Below the pieces are notes generated by a model. It made no database searches. It had not been told where the DNA came from and worked only from the letters and a program-made list of their open reading frames with translations. From assembly GCA_002371075.1 (NCBI GenBank), contig DFFS01000008.1, forward strand, positions 1-21,360: DNA of 21,360 nucleotides. Reading direction: 5' to 3'. Source of the DNA: Christensenella sp. UBA3770 (GTDB taxonomy: Bacteria; Bacillota; Clostridia; Christensenellales; CAG-1252). Shown here piece after piece: positions 1 to 8,958 of this stretch. The position numbers and the translations under genes were made by a program. How positions within the stretch are numbered: position 1 is the stretch's first letter; every line of letters starts with the position of its first letter.

Positions 1-1878
1 CTGTCCGAAAACACCGACATCCCCCTCCATCTTTCCACACAAGCGGGCGTGCAAAACCCACTTGATGTCATAGCGCTCAAAGGCTTACGTATCAAACGTG
101 TGATTTTGTCACGAGAAGCGCTTTTGTCCGACGTTTTTGAGATCAAAAAGTACGTGGATGAAGTTGAGGTTTTTGTGCAGGGCGCCGTCTGCGTCAGCTT
201 TTCCGGCGGTTGCTTGCTCGGTAGCAAAATGTATGGGCAGAGCGGTAACAGGGGCGTTTGCAATCAAGCTTGCCGCTTAACGTATTCCGCTTTTGATGAA
301 AACGGACGCAAACTGAAAACGGGAAAGCTACTGTCGCCCAAAGATCTTTCCTATGGCGAAAAGGTGAGGAAACTGTCTTCATTCGGCGTTGATTCCGTCA
401 AGATTGAAGGTAGGCTCAAACGTCCTTTATACGTTTACGCCGCAGTAAAGTATTACAAAGATCTTTTGGACGGAATTGATGTGAGAGAAGACCTGGAGCG
501 TTTGTCCGAAAGTTTCAATCGCGGATACTTTGATGGCTACACTTTGTGTAAAAGCAAACCACTGATCAACGTCAAAACTTCCTCGCACATCGGCGTTGCG
601 GTTGGGAAAGTGCTTTCAACTTTTTTGAAAAATGGCTTTAAGTTCGCCCGAGTGACTTCCGATCATATGATCGCCAAAGGCGATGGTTTTAAGATCCTGC
701 GCCAAGGCGTCGAAGTGGGCGGAAGTGACGTTACGTCTGTCAAAGAGGAAAACGGCGCGTACGTGATCCCTGTCAGCGACTGTGTTCAATCGGGTGACGA
801 ACTGCGCTTGACGACAAATGCAAAAGCGGTTTCCGCCTCGGAAAATATTAAAAATACATTGCCCGTCTGTCTTTCGATAGAGGGCGAGGTTGGGGTGCCG
901 CTTCGCGTAACGGCGAAATCAGGGGACGTTTGCGTAAGTAGGCAAACGATCTCATGTCTGCAAAAATCAAACTCATCGGATAATGCCGCAATTGTCGAAA
1001 AACTGTCAAAGGTAGGGGGCTCCGATTTCCTCATTGAAAACGTTTCCGACATGACGACAGGCGGCGTTTTTGTTCCGACGGCGGAGATCAACGAGCTCAG
1101 GCGAGAACTCTTGTCCGATCTTCGCAAAAAAATCATCGCTTTGCGAACGCCGCACTACACTTTTTCCGATATTCTTCCGCAATCGGAGGGATCTAAAGAG
1201 AGAACCGGCGTCGTGTTTGAGATATCGGACCTAACATACGGCAAACAATATGAGGGGGCGACTGCGTTTGTCCTTGCTCCTGAAGTTGTTGATGTTAAAA
1301 CGGTCTCCGAATTTATTAAGGATGCCCGCGAGAGGCGTTGCTATCTGCGCTTGCCGCGCATCATCCGGGGCGAGGAGCTCCCGCGTTTGGCGCAGCTGAT
1401 TAAGGACGTTGACGGATTGGGCATTTATACGGACAACCTATACGGCATTTCGTTGGCGCGCGAGTTAAAACGTCCGTTCATCGTCGGATTCGGCGCAAAC
1501 GTGTTTAACAAGTATTCGGCGTCGCTCTTTGCGGATGCGGACTTCGTGGGCGCTTCCGTTGAAAACCCTTCACAGGGAAATCTTGCTTTCAGATATGGGA
1601 AAGTGGCGCTTATGAGCTTTGCACATTGTCCGTTTTCGGTTGCGTACGGCTACGATTGCGCAACTTGCAAGGGTAATAACGTCCTCTTTTACGAAAACTC
1701 GGACGGACGCTATCTGATCGCGCGTCGGCGTTCGGTGGGATGTGACTTTACAATGTACGAGGATAAACCGACACTTTATCCCAAAGATAACAAAACCCGT
1801 TTTTACAGATGGGCTATGTTAAATGAAGAAGAAAAGCGCGAAATGAACAAAATCATTGCGGAGGACTGCCGTGAATAA
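1..1878 (+). CDS. Peptidase U32 family protein (5' end outside window)
   Basis: The frame is open from the first base, so the gene begins upstream; the GTG at 49 is an internal valine, preceded by family-like sequence (PLHLSTQAGV). U32 proteins were first called collagenase-like peptidases; characterised members include RNA hydroxylation and ubiquinone hydroxylation factors that carry iron-sulfur clusters. The family signature is visible near codons 70-92: GGCLLG, then SGNRGVCNQACR, giving cysteines at about codons 71, 87 and 91. Many relatives have Cys in the following SPKDLC motif; here it reads SPKDLS. A second cysteine group lies near the C terminus (about codons 543, 553, 556 and 581). 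At more than 620 residues it is a long-form member with the C-terminal extension common in Clostridia. The stop overlaps the start of mutS2 by 8 nt, so the two are co-transcribed. Substrate unknown. Confidence 0.9.
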   Translation: MSENTDIPLHLSTQAGVQNPLDVIALKGLRIKRVILSREALLSDVFEIKKYVDEVEVFVQGAVCVSFSGGCLLGSKMYGQSGNRGVCNQACRLTYSAFDENGRKLKTGKLLSPKDLSYGEKVRKLSSFGVDSVKIEGRLKRPLYVYAAVKYYKDLLDGIDVREDLERLSESFNRGYFDGYTLCKSKPLINVKTSSHIGVAVGKVLSTFLKNGFKFARVTSDHMIAKGDGFKILRQGVEVGGSDVTSVKEENGAYVIPVSDCVQSGDELRLTTNAKAVSASENIKNTLPVCLSIEGEVGVPLRVTAKSGDVCVSRQTISCLQKSNSSDNAAIVEKLSKVGGSDFLIENVSDMTTGGVFVPTAEINELRRELLSDLRKKIIALRTPHYTFSDILPQSEGSKERTGVVFEISDLTYGKQYEGATAFVLAPEVVDVKTVSEFIKDARERRCYLRLPRIIRGEELPRLAQLIKDVDGLGIYTDNLYGISLARELKRPFIVGFGANVFNKYSASLFADADFVGASVENPSQGNLAFRYGKVALMSFAHCPFSVAYGYDCATCKGNNVLFYENSDGRYLIARRRSVGCDFTMYEDKPTLYPKDNKTRFYRWAMLNEEEKREMNKIIAEDCRE

Positions 1879-3925
1879 AAGCGTAAAATCGTTGGAGCTG
1901 GATAAGATCCTTGCCGCCGTTGCAATGTGCGCGGGGAGTGAAAAGGGGAAAGCCGCCATTCTCGCTTATGAGCCGAGCGGCGACCTTTTTGCCGTAAAAG
2001 CCCTTCAAAACGAAACGGCGGAAGCCTTTTACGCAATGAACGGATGCAATTGCTTTCCCTCTTTTGAAGTTGACGAGATCACAGAGTCGCTTATCCGTGC
2101 AAAAAAGCTTTCCGTTTTGACGATGGGGGAACTCTTAAAGATCGCACGGCTGTTGCGCTTGACAAGAAACCTCAAAAACTCCATTGCAAAAATTGACCCG
2201 ACGCGTGCCCCGGTTCTTACCAAAATGGCAAATCAGTTGTTTTTGCAAAACACGCTTGCCGAAGAAATCGATCGCAGCATCTTTTCCGAAACGGAAATGA
2301 ACGACTGTGCTTCGGAAAAGCTCGGTGCGATACGCCGCGAGATCAAGCGCAACGGGGAAAGGTTACGGGCAAAACTAAACAGTTATATTTCTACGCCGGA
2401 ATATCAAAAGGCATTGCAAGACAACGTGGTCACTATGCGCGGCGATCGCTATGTGATCCCTGTGAAAAAAGAGTTTAAAGGAGCTATCCACGGATTGGTC
2501 CACGATCGATCCGCATCAGGCGCGACCCTGTATGTCGAGCCGATGGCGATCGTGGAGATGAACAACGAGCTTAAGATGTTGCTCGCCGACGAAAAGGCGG
2601 AGATCGACAGGATCTTGCATGAATTTACCGCGCGTGTCGCCGTCATTTTTGACGAACTGATGGCGGATTACGAGATCATTACTTCGATGGACGTGATCTT
2701 TGCGCGCGCAGCGTATGCGCTTTCAACGAGAGCAACGCAACCCATTTTGAACGATCGCGGTTATATCGACATCAAGAAAGGGCGTCACCCGTTGATCCCC
2801 AAAGAAAAAGTCGTGCCCGTCAGCGTAAAGATCGGCAAGGATTACAACGTTTTGCTGATCACAGGGCCCAATACGGGCGGAAAGACGGTTTCGCTAAAAC
2901 TGGTCGGCTTATTTGTGCTTATGACGGCGTGCGGCCTTTACGTTCCCGCAGAAGAGGAAAGCGAGATATCCGTCTTTGACCACGTATTTTGCGACGTCGG
3001 CGATGAGCAGAGCATCGAGCAAAGCCTCAGCACCTTTTCATCGCATATCAAAAACATCGTTGATATCCTAAGCGAATTTAACGAGCGCTCGTTAATACTT
3101 CTTGACGAGCTTGGCGCGGGAACCGATCCGGACGAGGGAGCAGCGCTTGCCGTTTGCATTACGGAGCGTATCAGACAAAGTGGGGCAAAAGCGATCATCA
3201 CCACGCACTACGGAAAGTTAAAAGAATATTCTTATAGCACGACCGGGGTGGAAAACGCCTCTATGGACTTTGATCCGGAAACCTATGAGCCCACGTTTCA
3301 CCTTGTGATTGGGGTGCCGGGCACGTCAAACGCGCTGCAGATCGCGGCAAGGCTCGGACTTGACCGTACGATCATCGATGAAGCAAAGCAAAAGGTGGGG
3401 GCGGAAAGGGTAAATTTTGATCAGGTACTGTTATCCGCCGACCAAGCGCGTCGCGCCGCAGAAGCGGAAAAGGATCAAGAGAAGCGCTTAAATGACGAAC
3501 TTCGCGCCGAAAGAAAGGCGTTGCAAGAGGAAAAGAACAAGCTTTTTGTCTTGCGTGAAAAGATTTCCGCCACTGTTCGATCGGAGGTTAAGCGTCGTGT
3601 TGCGGAATCCTTGGAAGAGGTCAACGACATCTTGGCGGAGCTGAAAAAACTGTTGGATAATCCCGAACCCAAAGACTTTTTTGAAGCGGCAAAGCTCAGG
3701 AAACGTATTGAAGAGATCGCCAACCGTGAAGAGATCGAAGAAGAGGATATCGAGCCGGAGCTCGTTGGCGGCGTTGCCGAAGTAGGCGACGAAGTGTATA
3801 TCAAAAAGATAGGGCGCATCGCGCTTGTTACCGGAATCAAGCGCAACGGCGATTATATTGTGAAAGTGGGCAATTTTACGACCACAATCAAACATAATGC
3901 GGCGCAAAAGGTGAAAAAGCAATGA
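1871..3925 (+). CDS. mutS2: MutS2 family ATPase lacking the C-terminal Smr domain
   Basis: MutS2 is a MutS paralogue without the mismatch-recognition domain; in Bacillus it has been linked to suppression of recombination and to sensing collided ribosomes. Seen here: N-terminal core and lever regions, Walker A GPNTGGKT (about residue 331), the signature STFSSH, Walker B LILLDELGAGTDPDEG (about residue 408), a long charged coiled coil (about residues 520-620), then a KOW-like beta segment (VGDEVYIKKIGRIALVTGI). The protein stops directly after this at 684 residues, whereas family members are usually about 780 and end in a Smr nuclease domain. GTG at 1871 is chosen as start because GGAGG (1860-1864) lies 6 nt upstream; a TTG at 1856 is also in frame but would sit before that site. 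The stop overlaps the next ATG (ATGA). Identity is certain; the missing Smr domain is the oddity. Confidence 0.95.
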   Translation: MNKSVKSLELDKILAAVAMCAGSEKGKAAILAYEPSGDLFAVKALQNETAEAFYAMNGCNCFPSFEVDEITESLIRAKKLSVLTMGELLKIARLLRLTRNLKNSIAKIDPTRAPVLTKMANQLFLQNTLAEEIDRSIFSETEMNDCASEKLGAIRREIKRNGERLRAKLNSYISTPEYQKALQDNVVTMRGDRYVIPVKKEFKGAIHGLVHDRSASGATLYVEPMAIVEMNNELKMLLADEKAEIDRILHEFTARVAVIFDELMADYEIITSMDVIFARAAYALSTRATQPILNDRGYIDIKKGRHPLIPKEKVVPVSVKIGKDYNVLLITGPNTGGKTVSLKLVGLFVLMTACGLYVPAEEESEISVFDHVFCDVGDEQSIEQSLSTFSSHIKNIVDILSEFNERSLILLDELGAGTDPDEGAALAVCITERIRQSGAKAIITTHYGKLKEYSYSTTGVENASMDFDPETYEPTFHLVIGVPGTSNALQIAARLGLDRTIIDEAKQKVGAERVNFDQVLLSADQARRAAEAEKDQEKRLNDELRAERKALQEEKNKLFVLREKISATVRSEVKRRVAESLEEVNDILAELKKLLDNPEPKDFFEAAKLRKRIEEIANREEIEEEDIEPELVGGVAEVGDEVYIKKIGRIALVTGIKRNGDYIVKVGNFTTTIKHNAAQKVKKQ

Positions 3926-4425
3926 ATTACGATTATAAGATCATCAATACCGATCCGACGCTTGCTTTCGTAAAGAGGGTTTTGTTGTACGTTTGCATTC
4001 TTTCGATCACCGTCTCGCTCGCTCTTGTGGTTTTGTTTGTTTTGTTTGAACGCTATTTGATGCTGATTCTCCCGGGTGTTTGGATCACAGCGGCTGTTTT
4101 GACGATGCTTTTGCTTGGGAAAAAGGCATCTTACTTTGACTATCACTTTACGGAAACCGGTTTGGATGTGACGGGAGGTAATCACACTTTCCATTTTGCG
4201 ATTTCCGATTTGACCGTTCTAAAAAATTCGGAAAATTCCGACTTTTTACAAAAGGATATTACTGTTTTAACCTTCCTCAAAAACAGAATTGCTATAAAAA
4301 ACAGCGCAAACGATAATACGCAGGCAAATATAAACAGACTTGTAAAAGTCAATGACAAAACGTATTTGTTGGCATTGGATGACTTTGCGCTTGCTTTGAT
4401 CGGAGGGGCCGAAAATGAGCGTTAA
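3922..4425 (+). CDS. Small two-TM membrane protein, unknown function
   Basis: I do not recognise a characterised family. The 167-residue product has two hydrophobic helices (about residues 19-41 and 46-66) close to the N terminus, followed by a roughly 100-residue soluble part rich in alternating beta-type sequence (YFDYHFTETGLDV, HTFHFAISDLTVL). This layout resembles small bacterial proteins with a two-TM hairpin and a PH-like cytoplasmic domain, but that is an impression of architecture only. ATG overlaps the mutS2 stop (ATGA), with AAAGGTG about 10 nt upstream as ribosome site. The last 11 nt overlap the desulfurase gene. The tight coupling on both sides means it is co-translated with mutS2 and the desulfurase, which is no proof of shared function. 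Confidence 0.8.
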   Translation: MNYDYKIINTDPTLAFVKRVLLYVCILSITVSLALVVLFVLFERYLMLILPGVWITAAVLTMLLLGKKASYFDYHFTETGLDVTGGNHTFHFAISDLTVLKNSENSDFLQKDITVLTFLKNRIAIKNSANDNTQANINRLVKVNDKTYLLALDDFALALIGGAENER

Positions 4426-5551
4426 ATACTTTGACAACGCAGCGACAACACGAGTGGATGATACGGTTGGCGACATCGTCAATCAATACGACCAACAGGT
4501 TTTTTATAACCCTTCGGCAAATTACCGCCTTTCGGTTGAAACGCACAATTTGATTACGGAATCTCGTGAAAAGATATTGCGCTGTTTAAAGGGGCAAAAC
4601 GGGTCGTTGATCTTTACGTCATCAGGGACAGAGGCCGATAATCAAGCTGTTTTTTGCACCAAGAAGCGCCGCAACTCCAACGTTGTGATTTCCGCTGTAG
4701 AGCATCCCGCAGTATTTAATTCGGCAAATGCCTTGAAAAACATGGGATATGAGGTTAGGATCTGTCCCGTTGACGGCGTAGGTAGGGTTGACGCGGAGGT
4801 TTTTAAAACGCTGATCGATCAAAACACGTCGCTTGTTTCCGTGATGCACGTCAACAATGAAACGGGTGCGATCAACGATATCGCGCGTCTCGTGAGTTTG
4901 GCAAAAAGCCGTAATCCTTCCGTGATTTTTCATTCGGACGGTGTCCAAGCATTTGGAAAGGTCTCCGTTAATCTTGCCGAGTTGAACGTTGATTTGTACA
5001 CGATCAGCGGACACAAAATCGGTGCGCCAAAGGGGGTCGCCGCGCTGTATGTTAAAAAGGGTATGTCGATTTCGCCCCTTTTGTACGGAGGCGGACAGGA
5101 GAGCGGCAATCGTTCCTCCACCGAAAACGTTTCCGGAATTATGGCGTTTGCCTATGCTGCGGAACGCGCCGTTAAGGAACTTGCCGATAACAGCGCAAAA
5201 TATCTCTCCTTTATCGAGTATTTGAAAGAGAGTTTGTCCGAAATCGAAGAGATCAAGTACGTTTCGGACGAAAAGTGCTCGCCGCATATATTTACGTTTG
5301 CATTTAAGACCGTTCGCGGAGAAGTGCTGCAGCACGCCTTGGAAAGTGCCTGTTGTTTGGTGGGCACAGGCTCTGCTTGTTCGGCACGCCGCTCGCATGA
5401 TCGCATTCCCGCTGCGCTTGGGTTAAAAGAGTATTCTGACGGCGTTTTGCGCGTCAGTTTCGGCAGAGAAAACATCTTTGATGAAGTTGTTTGCCTCGTT
5501 GACGCCATTAAAACAAATTACGAAGTGTTAAAGAAATACGTGGGGAAATAA
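4415..5551 (+). CDS. Cysteine desulfurase (NifS/IscS-like, likely ThiI partner)
   Basis: This is a class V aminotransferase-fold PLP enzyme that takes sulfur from L-cysteine to form an enzyme persulfide. Motifs in order: YFDNAATT at the N terminus, SGTEADNQ (70-77), HVNNETG (145-151), HSDGVQ (173-178), the PLP lysine in SGHKIGAPKG (Lys201), GGGQESGNRSSTEN, and the persulfide cysteine in GTGSACSARRSHD (Cys322). Length (378) is normal. It starts 11 nt inside the preceding gene, with GGAGG at 4402-4406. thiI begins 2 nt after its stop. In Bacillus subtilis the desulfurase NifZ is likewise encoded beside a short ThiI and supplies sulfur for 4-thiouridine in tRNA; the same role is inferred here. 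No iscU/sufU scaffold gene is in view, which favours a dedicated tRNA role over general Fe-S assembly. Confidence 0.93.
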   Translation: MSVKYFDNAATTRVDDTVGDIVNQYDQQVFYNPSANYRLSVETHNLITESREKILRCLKGQNGSLIFTSSGTEADNQAVFCTKKRRNSNVVISAVEHPAVFNSANALKNMGYEVRICPVDGVGRVDAEVFKTLIDQNTSLVSVMHVNNETGAINDIARLVSLAKSRNPSVIFHSDGVQAFGKVSVNLAELNVDLYTISGHKIGAPKGVAALYVKKGMSISPLLYGGGQESGNRSSTENVSGIMAFAYAAERAVKELADNSAKYLSFIEYLKESLSEIEEIKYVSDEKCSPHIFTFAFKTVRGEVLQHALESACCLVGTGSACSARRSHDRIPAALGLKEYSDGVLRVSFGRENIFDEVVCLVDAIKTNYEVLKKYVGK

Positions 5552-5552
5552 T

Positions 5553-6707
5553 ATGGAGAAAGTTATCGTTTTGCGTTTTGGCGAGATCTATTTGAAAGGG
5601 AAAAACCGTTTTTCATTTGAAAAACAGCTTCTTGACAACATCAAATTTGCGTTAAAGGGGATCAAATTCAACCTTAATCGCATGCATGGACGCTATCTTA
5701 TCGAAAATATTGCCGACGATGACGTTTTTGACATAGAATCTCGCGTGAAAAAAGTCTTTGGGCTGCATTCTTACAGCCTTGCTTTGAAATTGCCCACCGA
5801 TTTGGACGTATTGAAAAAGGGATGCCTTTCTTTTTTGCCGCAGAGCGGATCCTTCCGCTTTACGGTCAACCGCGCGGATAAAAAGTACCCTTTAAACTCA
5901 CAGCAAATTGCGATGGAGCTCGGTGCGGCGGCTCTTTCCTATAATCCGAAATTGAAAGTGGACCTCTTTTCGCCCGAAAAAGAGATCTTCGTTGACGTGC
6001 GCGAAGAAGGGCACACTTTTATTTTTGCCGACAAAGTGCTTTGTGCAGGCGGCATGCCGGTGGGGTGCTCCGGCAAAGGCATCGTTTTGCTCTCGGGCGG
6101 AATTGACAGTCCCGTCGCTGCTTATCGTATGGCAAAGCGCGGTATGAAGATGATGGGTGTGCATTTTCACAGCTTTCCCTATACCAGCCCGATGGCAAAA
6201 CAAAAGGTCGTTGACCTTGCCAAGATCCTCTCGTCGTATCAGGGCGGTTTTGACCTATTTGTGGTATCATTTACCGAAATACAGCGTCAAATCCACGAGA
6301 AATGTCCCGAAGAGTATATGATCACGATCATGCGCCGTATCATGATGCGCATCGCCGAGCGACTTGCCAAACAGTACGGATGCGGGAGTATTACCACGGG
6401 CGAAAGCTTGGCGCAAGTGGCGTCGCAAACGCAGGAAAGCATCCTTGTTACAAACGAAACCGTGCAGACGTTGCCCGTTTTTCGTCCCTTGATCGGAATG
6501 GATAAGGAAGAGATCATTGCTACGGCAAGAGAGATCGGCACGTTTGATAAAAGCATTGAGCCGTATGAAGATTGTTGCACGGTATTCTTGCCCAAATATC
6601 CTGTCATTAAGCCCAAGCCCGACCTTGTTCGCAGTGCAGAAGCGGCGCTTGACGTGGAATCGTTGGTTGCAGACGCTCTTTCCGACGTAGAAGTCATAAA
6701 ACTCTAA
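5553..6707 (+). CDS. thiI: tRNA 4-thiouridine synthase ThiI
   Basis: ThiI adenylates U8 of tRNA and installs sulfur to make 4-thiouridine; in some bacteria it also serves thiazole synthesis. The 384-residue product has the N-terminal ferredoxin-like plus THUMP region (residues 1 to about 165), then the PP-loop ATPase SGGIDSP (181-187), and the conserved segment EDCCTVFLP, which holds the cysteine equivalent to the catalytic one of E. coli. There is no C-terminal rhodanese domain, as in other Bacillota; in such short forms sulfur comes directly from the partner desulfurase, here encoded 2 nt upstream. GGGGA lies about 6 nt before ATG. The stop codon overlaps by 4 nt with the stop of the opposing PBP gene, so no terminator fits between them. 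Confidence 0.95.
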   Translation: MEKVIVLRFGEIYLKGKNRFSFEKQLLDNIKFALKGIKFNLNRMHGRYLIENIADDDVFDIESRVKKVFGLHSYSLALKLPTDLDVLKKGCLSFLPQSGSFRFTVNRADKKYPLNSQQIAMELGAAALSYNPKLKVDLFSPEKEIFVDVREEGHTFIFADKVLCAGGMPVGCSGKGIVLLSGGIDSPVAAYRMAKRGMKMMGVHFHSFPYTSPMAKQKVVDLAKILSSYQGGFDLFVVSFTEIQRQIHEKCPEEYMITIMRRIMMRIAERLAKQYGCGSITTGESLAQVASQTQESILVTNETVQTLPVFRPLIGMDKEEIIATAREIGTFDKSIEPYEDCCTVFLPKYPVIKPKPDLVRSAEAALDVESLVADALSDVEVIKL

Positions 6708-8842
6708 AACAAACTGATCAATCTTGTCGTTTTCCAAAGCATTGCGCCGTTCTTTTTGCATAAGATCTGAAGTTTTGCGATCGGAAAACGATCTTTTTCC
6801 GCAAAATACAAGTCGTTTTGTTTTTGGCACCGCTTTCCGTTAAGATATACTTCGTAATCCACTCCGTCAAACGGGGTGAAGGTGACGCACAAAAAATCCT
6901 CAACGGTCTGCGTTTTCAACCCTCCGAGGAGCAAAACCTCGGGATCGACCGCGTCAAATTGATAATTCTTTGTAATATAGATGCTTTCCTCCACACCAAA
7001 TCCGCAGTTTTTATACGGAACAAGCTTGTGGAAAGTTTCTTTGATCGTCTTGTCAATAGTCGCCATTTTTAGGGTTGCAGGGCGATCAATATCCACAGGT
7101 AAATGGTCTTTGTAGACGTTTTTCATCGCGGATCGAATGGTTTTTGTAGGCAAATTGCCTCCGGTGACACTGTCGTCCATCGATCGTTCAATGCCGGAAA
7201 AACGGCATACAAACGTATGAATGGAGGTATAAGCCGCGCACCAAGCGTCGGAATTCCCGCAAGTAGCGGCTACGGTGCCTGTTTTTGCCGCAATTTCATA
7301 AGGTAAATAACGTAGTTGCTTTGCAGTGCCGCTTTGCGCAGCGGTTTTAAGCATATCCGTTGTTAAATATGCCGCTTCGGGAGAGAATACTTGCGCTTCT
7401 TCCATTGGATTTTGATAAACGATCTTTCCGTTTGCATCAACGATCTTCTCAATAAAAGCGGTTTTTGCGTGTTTTCCTTGGTTTGCAAGGGTCAAATAGC
7501 CTTCGACCAACTCGGACATCGAAGAACCGTAGGTAGTACCGCCAAGCGCCAACGATAAGGTTTTGTCTTTATCAGAGAGCTTGATGCCGGTGTTTTGTAA
7601 GGTATTAATTGCCGTATCAACGCCTAAATCGTAGAGCAACTTGACCGCAACCGTGTTTTTAGAGTTGGATAGGGCGTCGCGCGCCGTGATCCATCCGGCA
7701 TAATCTTTTCCGTAATTGTTTGGTTTGTAGCCGTTTATCTCTATTTCTTGATCTAAAACCGGTGAATCGGGCAGCAATTTCCCCAAATCGATGGCTTTTG
7801 CGTATAAAAAAGGTTTTAACAAGGATCCCGGTTGTCGTTTTAAATCAAAAGTTGCAGGGTCGGTTGATGCATATGCTACGATCTCTCTTGATTTATTGTC
7901 TGCAACGATTATTTCTTTTTGAGCCTTGTTTTCGTATGATTGCATGGCTTCTGTTATCGCCATTTGGATAATCGGATCAAAATAGGTATAGACTTGATAG
8001 GGCGCTTTAAAGACGGATACGCTTTTATCCGAAAGGATCTGTTTTGCTTCAAAATATGTTGATTTAACGTAAAAATCGACACAATTACTATCGGAATTGC
8101 TATAATTTATAATAATATTCCCATCAATAGCGTTCACATATTCTGCATCGGTAAGGTATTTTTCGGAATGCATCAGCGACAAAACCAGCCGAGTCCTTTG
8201 AAGATTTTGATTGTAATCCTTAATGGCGGAAAATTTTGATGGGTTTGCGACTGTCGCGGCAAGAGACGCAGCTTCAACGGGCGATACGTCCATCGGGGAT
8301 TTGTGATACAAGATTTCGCAAGCGTTTTTTACGCCATAAATCCCCTTTCCGAAATAAATCACGTTCAAATACATTTCTAAAATTTGCTCTTTTGAGTAAT
8401 TTTTTTCAAGTTCCAGCGTAATTTTCGCCTCTTTTAGCTTCCTTTTAAACGTTTTTTCGCCATCGAGATGGGTGTTTTTGATCAGTTGATTGCTGATCGT
8501 TGAGCCACCTTGGGAAAAAGACTTTGTTTTTATATTGTTTATAGCGGCGCCGATAAGCCTTTTTTGATCAATACCGTTATGCGTATAAAATCTTTTGTCT
8601 TCTATTGCGATAAATGCGTTTTGAATGTGTTTAGAAATCTTATCGATCGTAACGTAATCGCCGCCCTTTAGGGTTTCACCGTTTTTGTCAAGATATAAAA
8701 AGCGTTTCTTTTCTGTCGGTAGAGCATTTGCGTTGAGCTTTGCGTCGTCAAAAGTAACCCAAAGAAAGCTCATTGCCCCAATAAGCAAAACGATCGACAG
8801 GATAATTAAACTAAATACTACTATTTTTCGTCCTTTTTTCAT
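6704..8842 (-). CDS. Class A penicillin-binding protein (bifunctional transglycosylase/transpeptidase)
   Basis: This membrane-anchored enzyme polymerises lipid II into glycan strands and cross-links the peptides. The product (712 residues) has a short cytoplasmic basic tail (MKKGRK) and one TM helix (about 8-30), then a GT51 domain with the catalytic glutamate in EDKRFYTHNG (Glu81), QGGSTISNQL and the segment EQILEMYLNVIYFGKGIYGV. The transpeptidase domain has SLLK (Ser340, Lys343), SKN (394-396) and KTGT (520-523). The roughly 150-residue tail after the KTG motif has no recognisable domain. An in-frame TTG lies directly before the ATG; ATG is preferred. There is no good SD site. The gene looks more AT-rich than its neighbours and points against both flanking operons, so it appears to be an independent unit. 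Confidence 0.93.
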   Translation of the reverse strand: MKKGRKIVVFSLIILSIVLLIGAMSFLWVTFDDAKLNANALPTEKKRFLYLDKNGETLKGGDYVTIDKISKHIQNAFIAIEDKRFYTHNGIDQKRLIGAAINNIKTKSFSQGGSTISNQLIKNTHLDGEKTFKRKLKEAKITLELEKNYSKEQILEMYLNVIYFGKGIYGVKNACEILYHKSPMDVSPVEAASLAATVANPSKFSAIKDYNQNLQRTRLVLSLMHSEKYLTDAEYVNAIDGNIIINYSNSDSNCVDFYVKSTYFEAKQILSDKSVSVFKAPYQVYTYFDPIIQMAITEAMQSYENKAQKEIIVADNKSREIVAYASTDPATFDLKRQPGSLLKPFLYAKAIDLGKLLPDSPVLDQEIEINGYKPNNYGKDYAGWITARDALSNSKNTVAVKLLYDLGVDTAINTLQNTGIKLSDKDKTLSLALGGTTYGSSMSELVEGYLTLANQGKHAKTAFIEKIVDANGKIVYQNPMEEAQVFSPEAAYLTTDMLKTAAQSGTAKQLRYLPYEIAAKTGTVAATCGNSDAWCAAYTSIHTFVCRFSGIERSMDDSVTGGNLPTKTIRSAMKNVYKDHLPVDIDRPATLKMATIDKTIKETFHKLVPYKNCGFGVEESIYITKNYQFDAVDPEVLLLGGLKTQTVEDFLCVTFTPFDGVDYEVYLNGKRCQKQNDLYFAEKDRFPIAKLQILCKKNGAMLWKTTRLISLF

Positions 8843-8898
8843 CAAAATAGTATGTTTTGCATGAAAAAAATCATTCTTCAGGTTTTCTTATTAATTTA

Positions 8899-8927
8899 TT
8901 GCTATTTTACTTAAATTACTTTATAAT
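8899..8927 (+). promoter_or_regulatory. Sigma-A promoter of the DUF1292-miaB-mutS-mutL-miaA operon
   Basis: A -35 box TTGCTA (8899-8904), 17-bp spacer and perfect -10 box TATAAT (8922-8927) sit 31 bp before the DUF1292 start codon. AAAGGAG (8945-8951) then follows 7 nt before ATG. No other equally good promoter is seen before the next five genes, so it probably drives the whole operon. The divergent PBP start lies 57 bp upstream of the -35 box. Confidence 0.8.
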
Positions 8928-8958
8928 TATTGTATCTTTCCAAAAAAGGAGAAATAAT

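Noticed and set aside
49..51. GTG at 49 as start of the U32 gene
   Set aside because: The frame is open to base 1 and the upstream residues fit the family, so the gene is cut by the window edge.
4622..5398. Long antisense ORF over the desulfurase gene, and other long antisense ORFs over mutS, mutL and miaA
   Set aside because: They lack family resemblance and ribosome sites and mirror the codon structure of well-supported genes on the other strand.
8842..8862. Seven-codon leader ORF (MQNILF and stop) overlapping the PBP start, and a third leaderless promoter (CATACT six bases before ATG)
   Set aside because: No SD before the leader, no TG extension and no acceptable -35 box 16-18 bp upstream; the AT-rich sequence makes both likely by chance.
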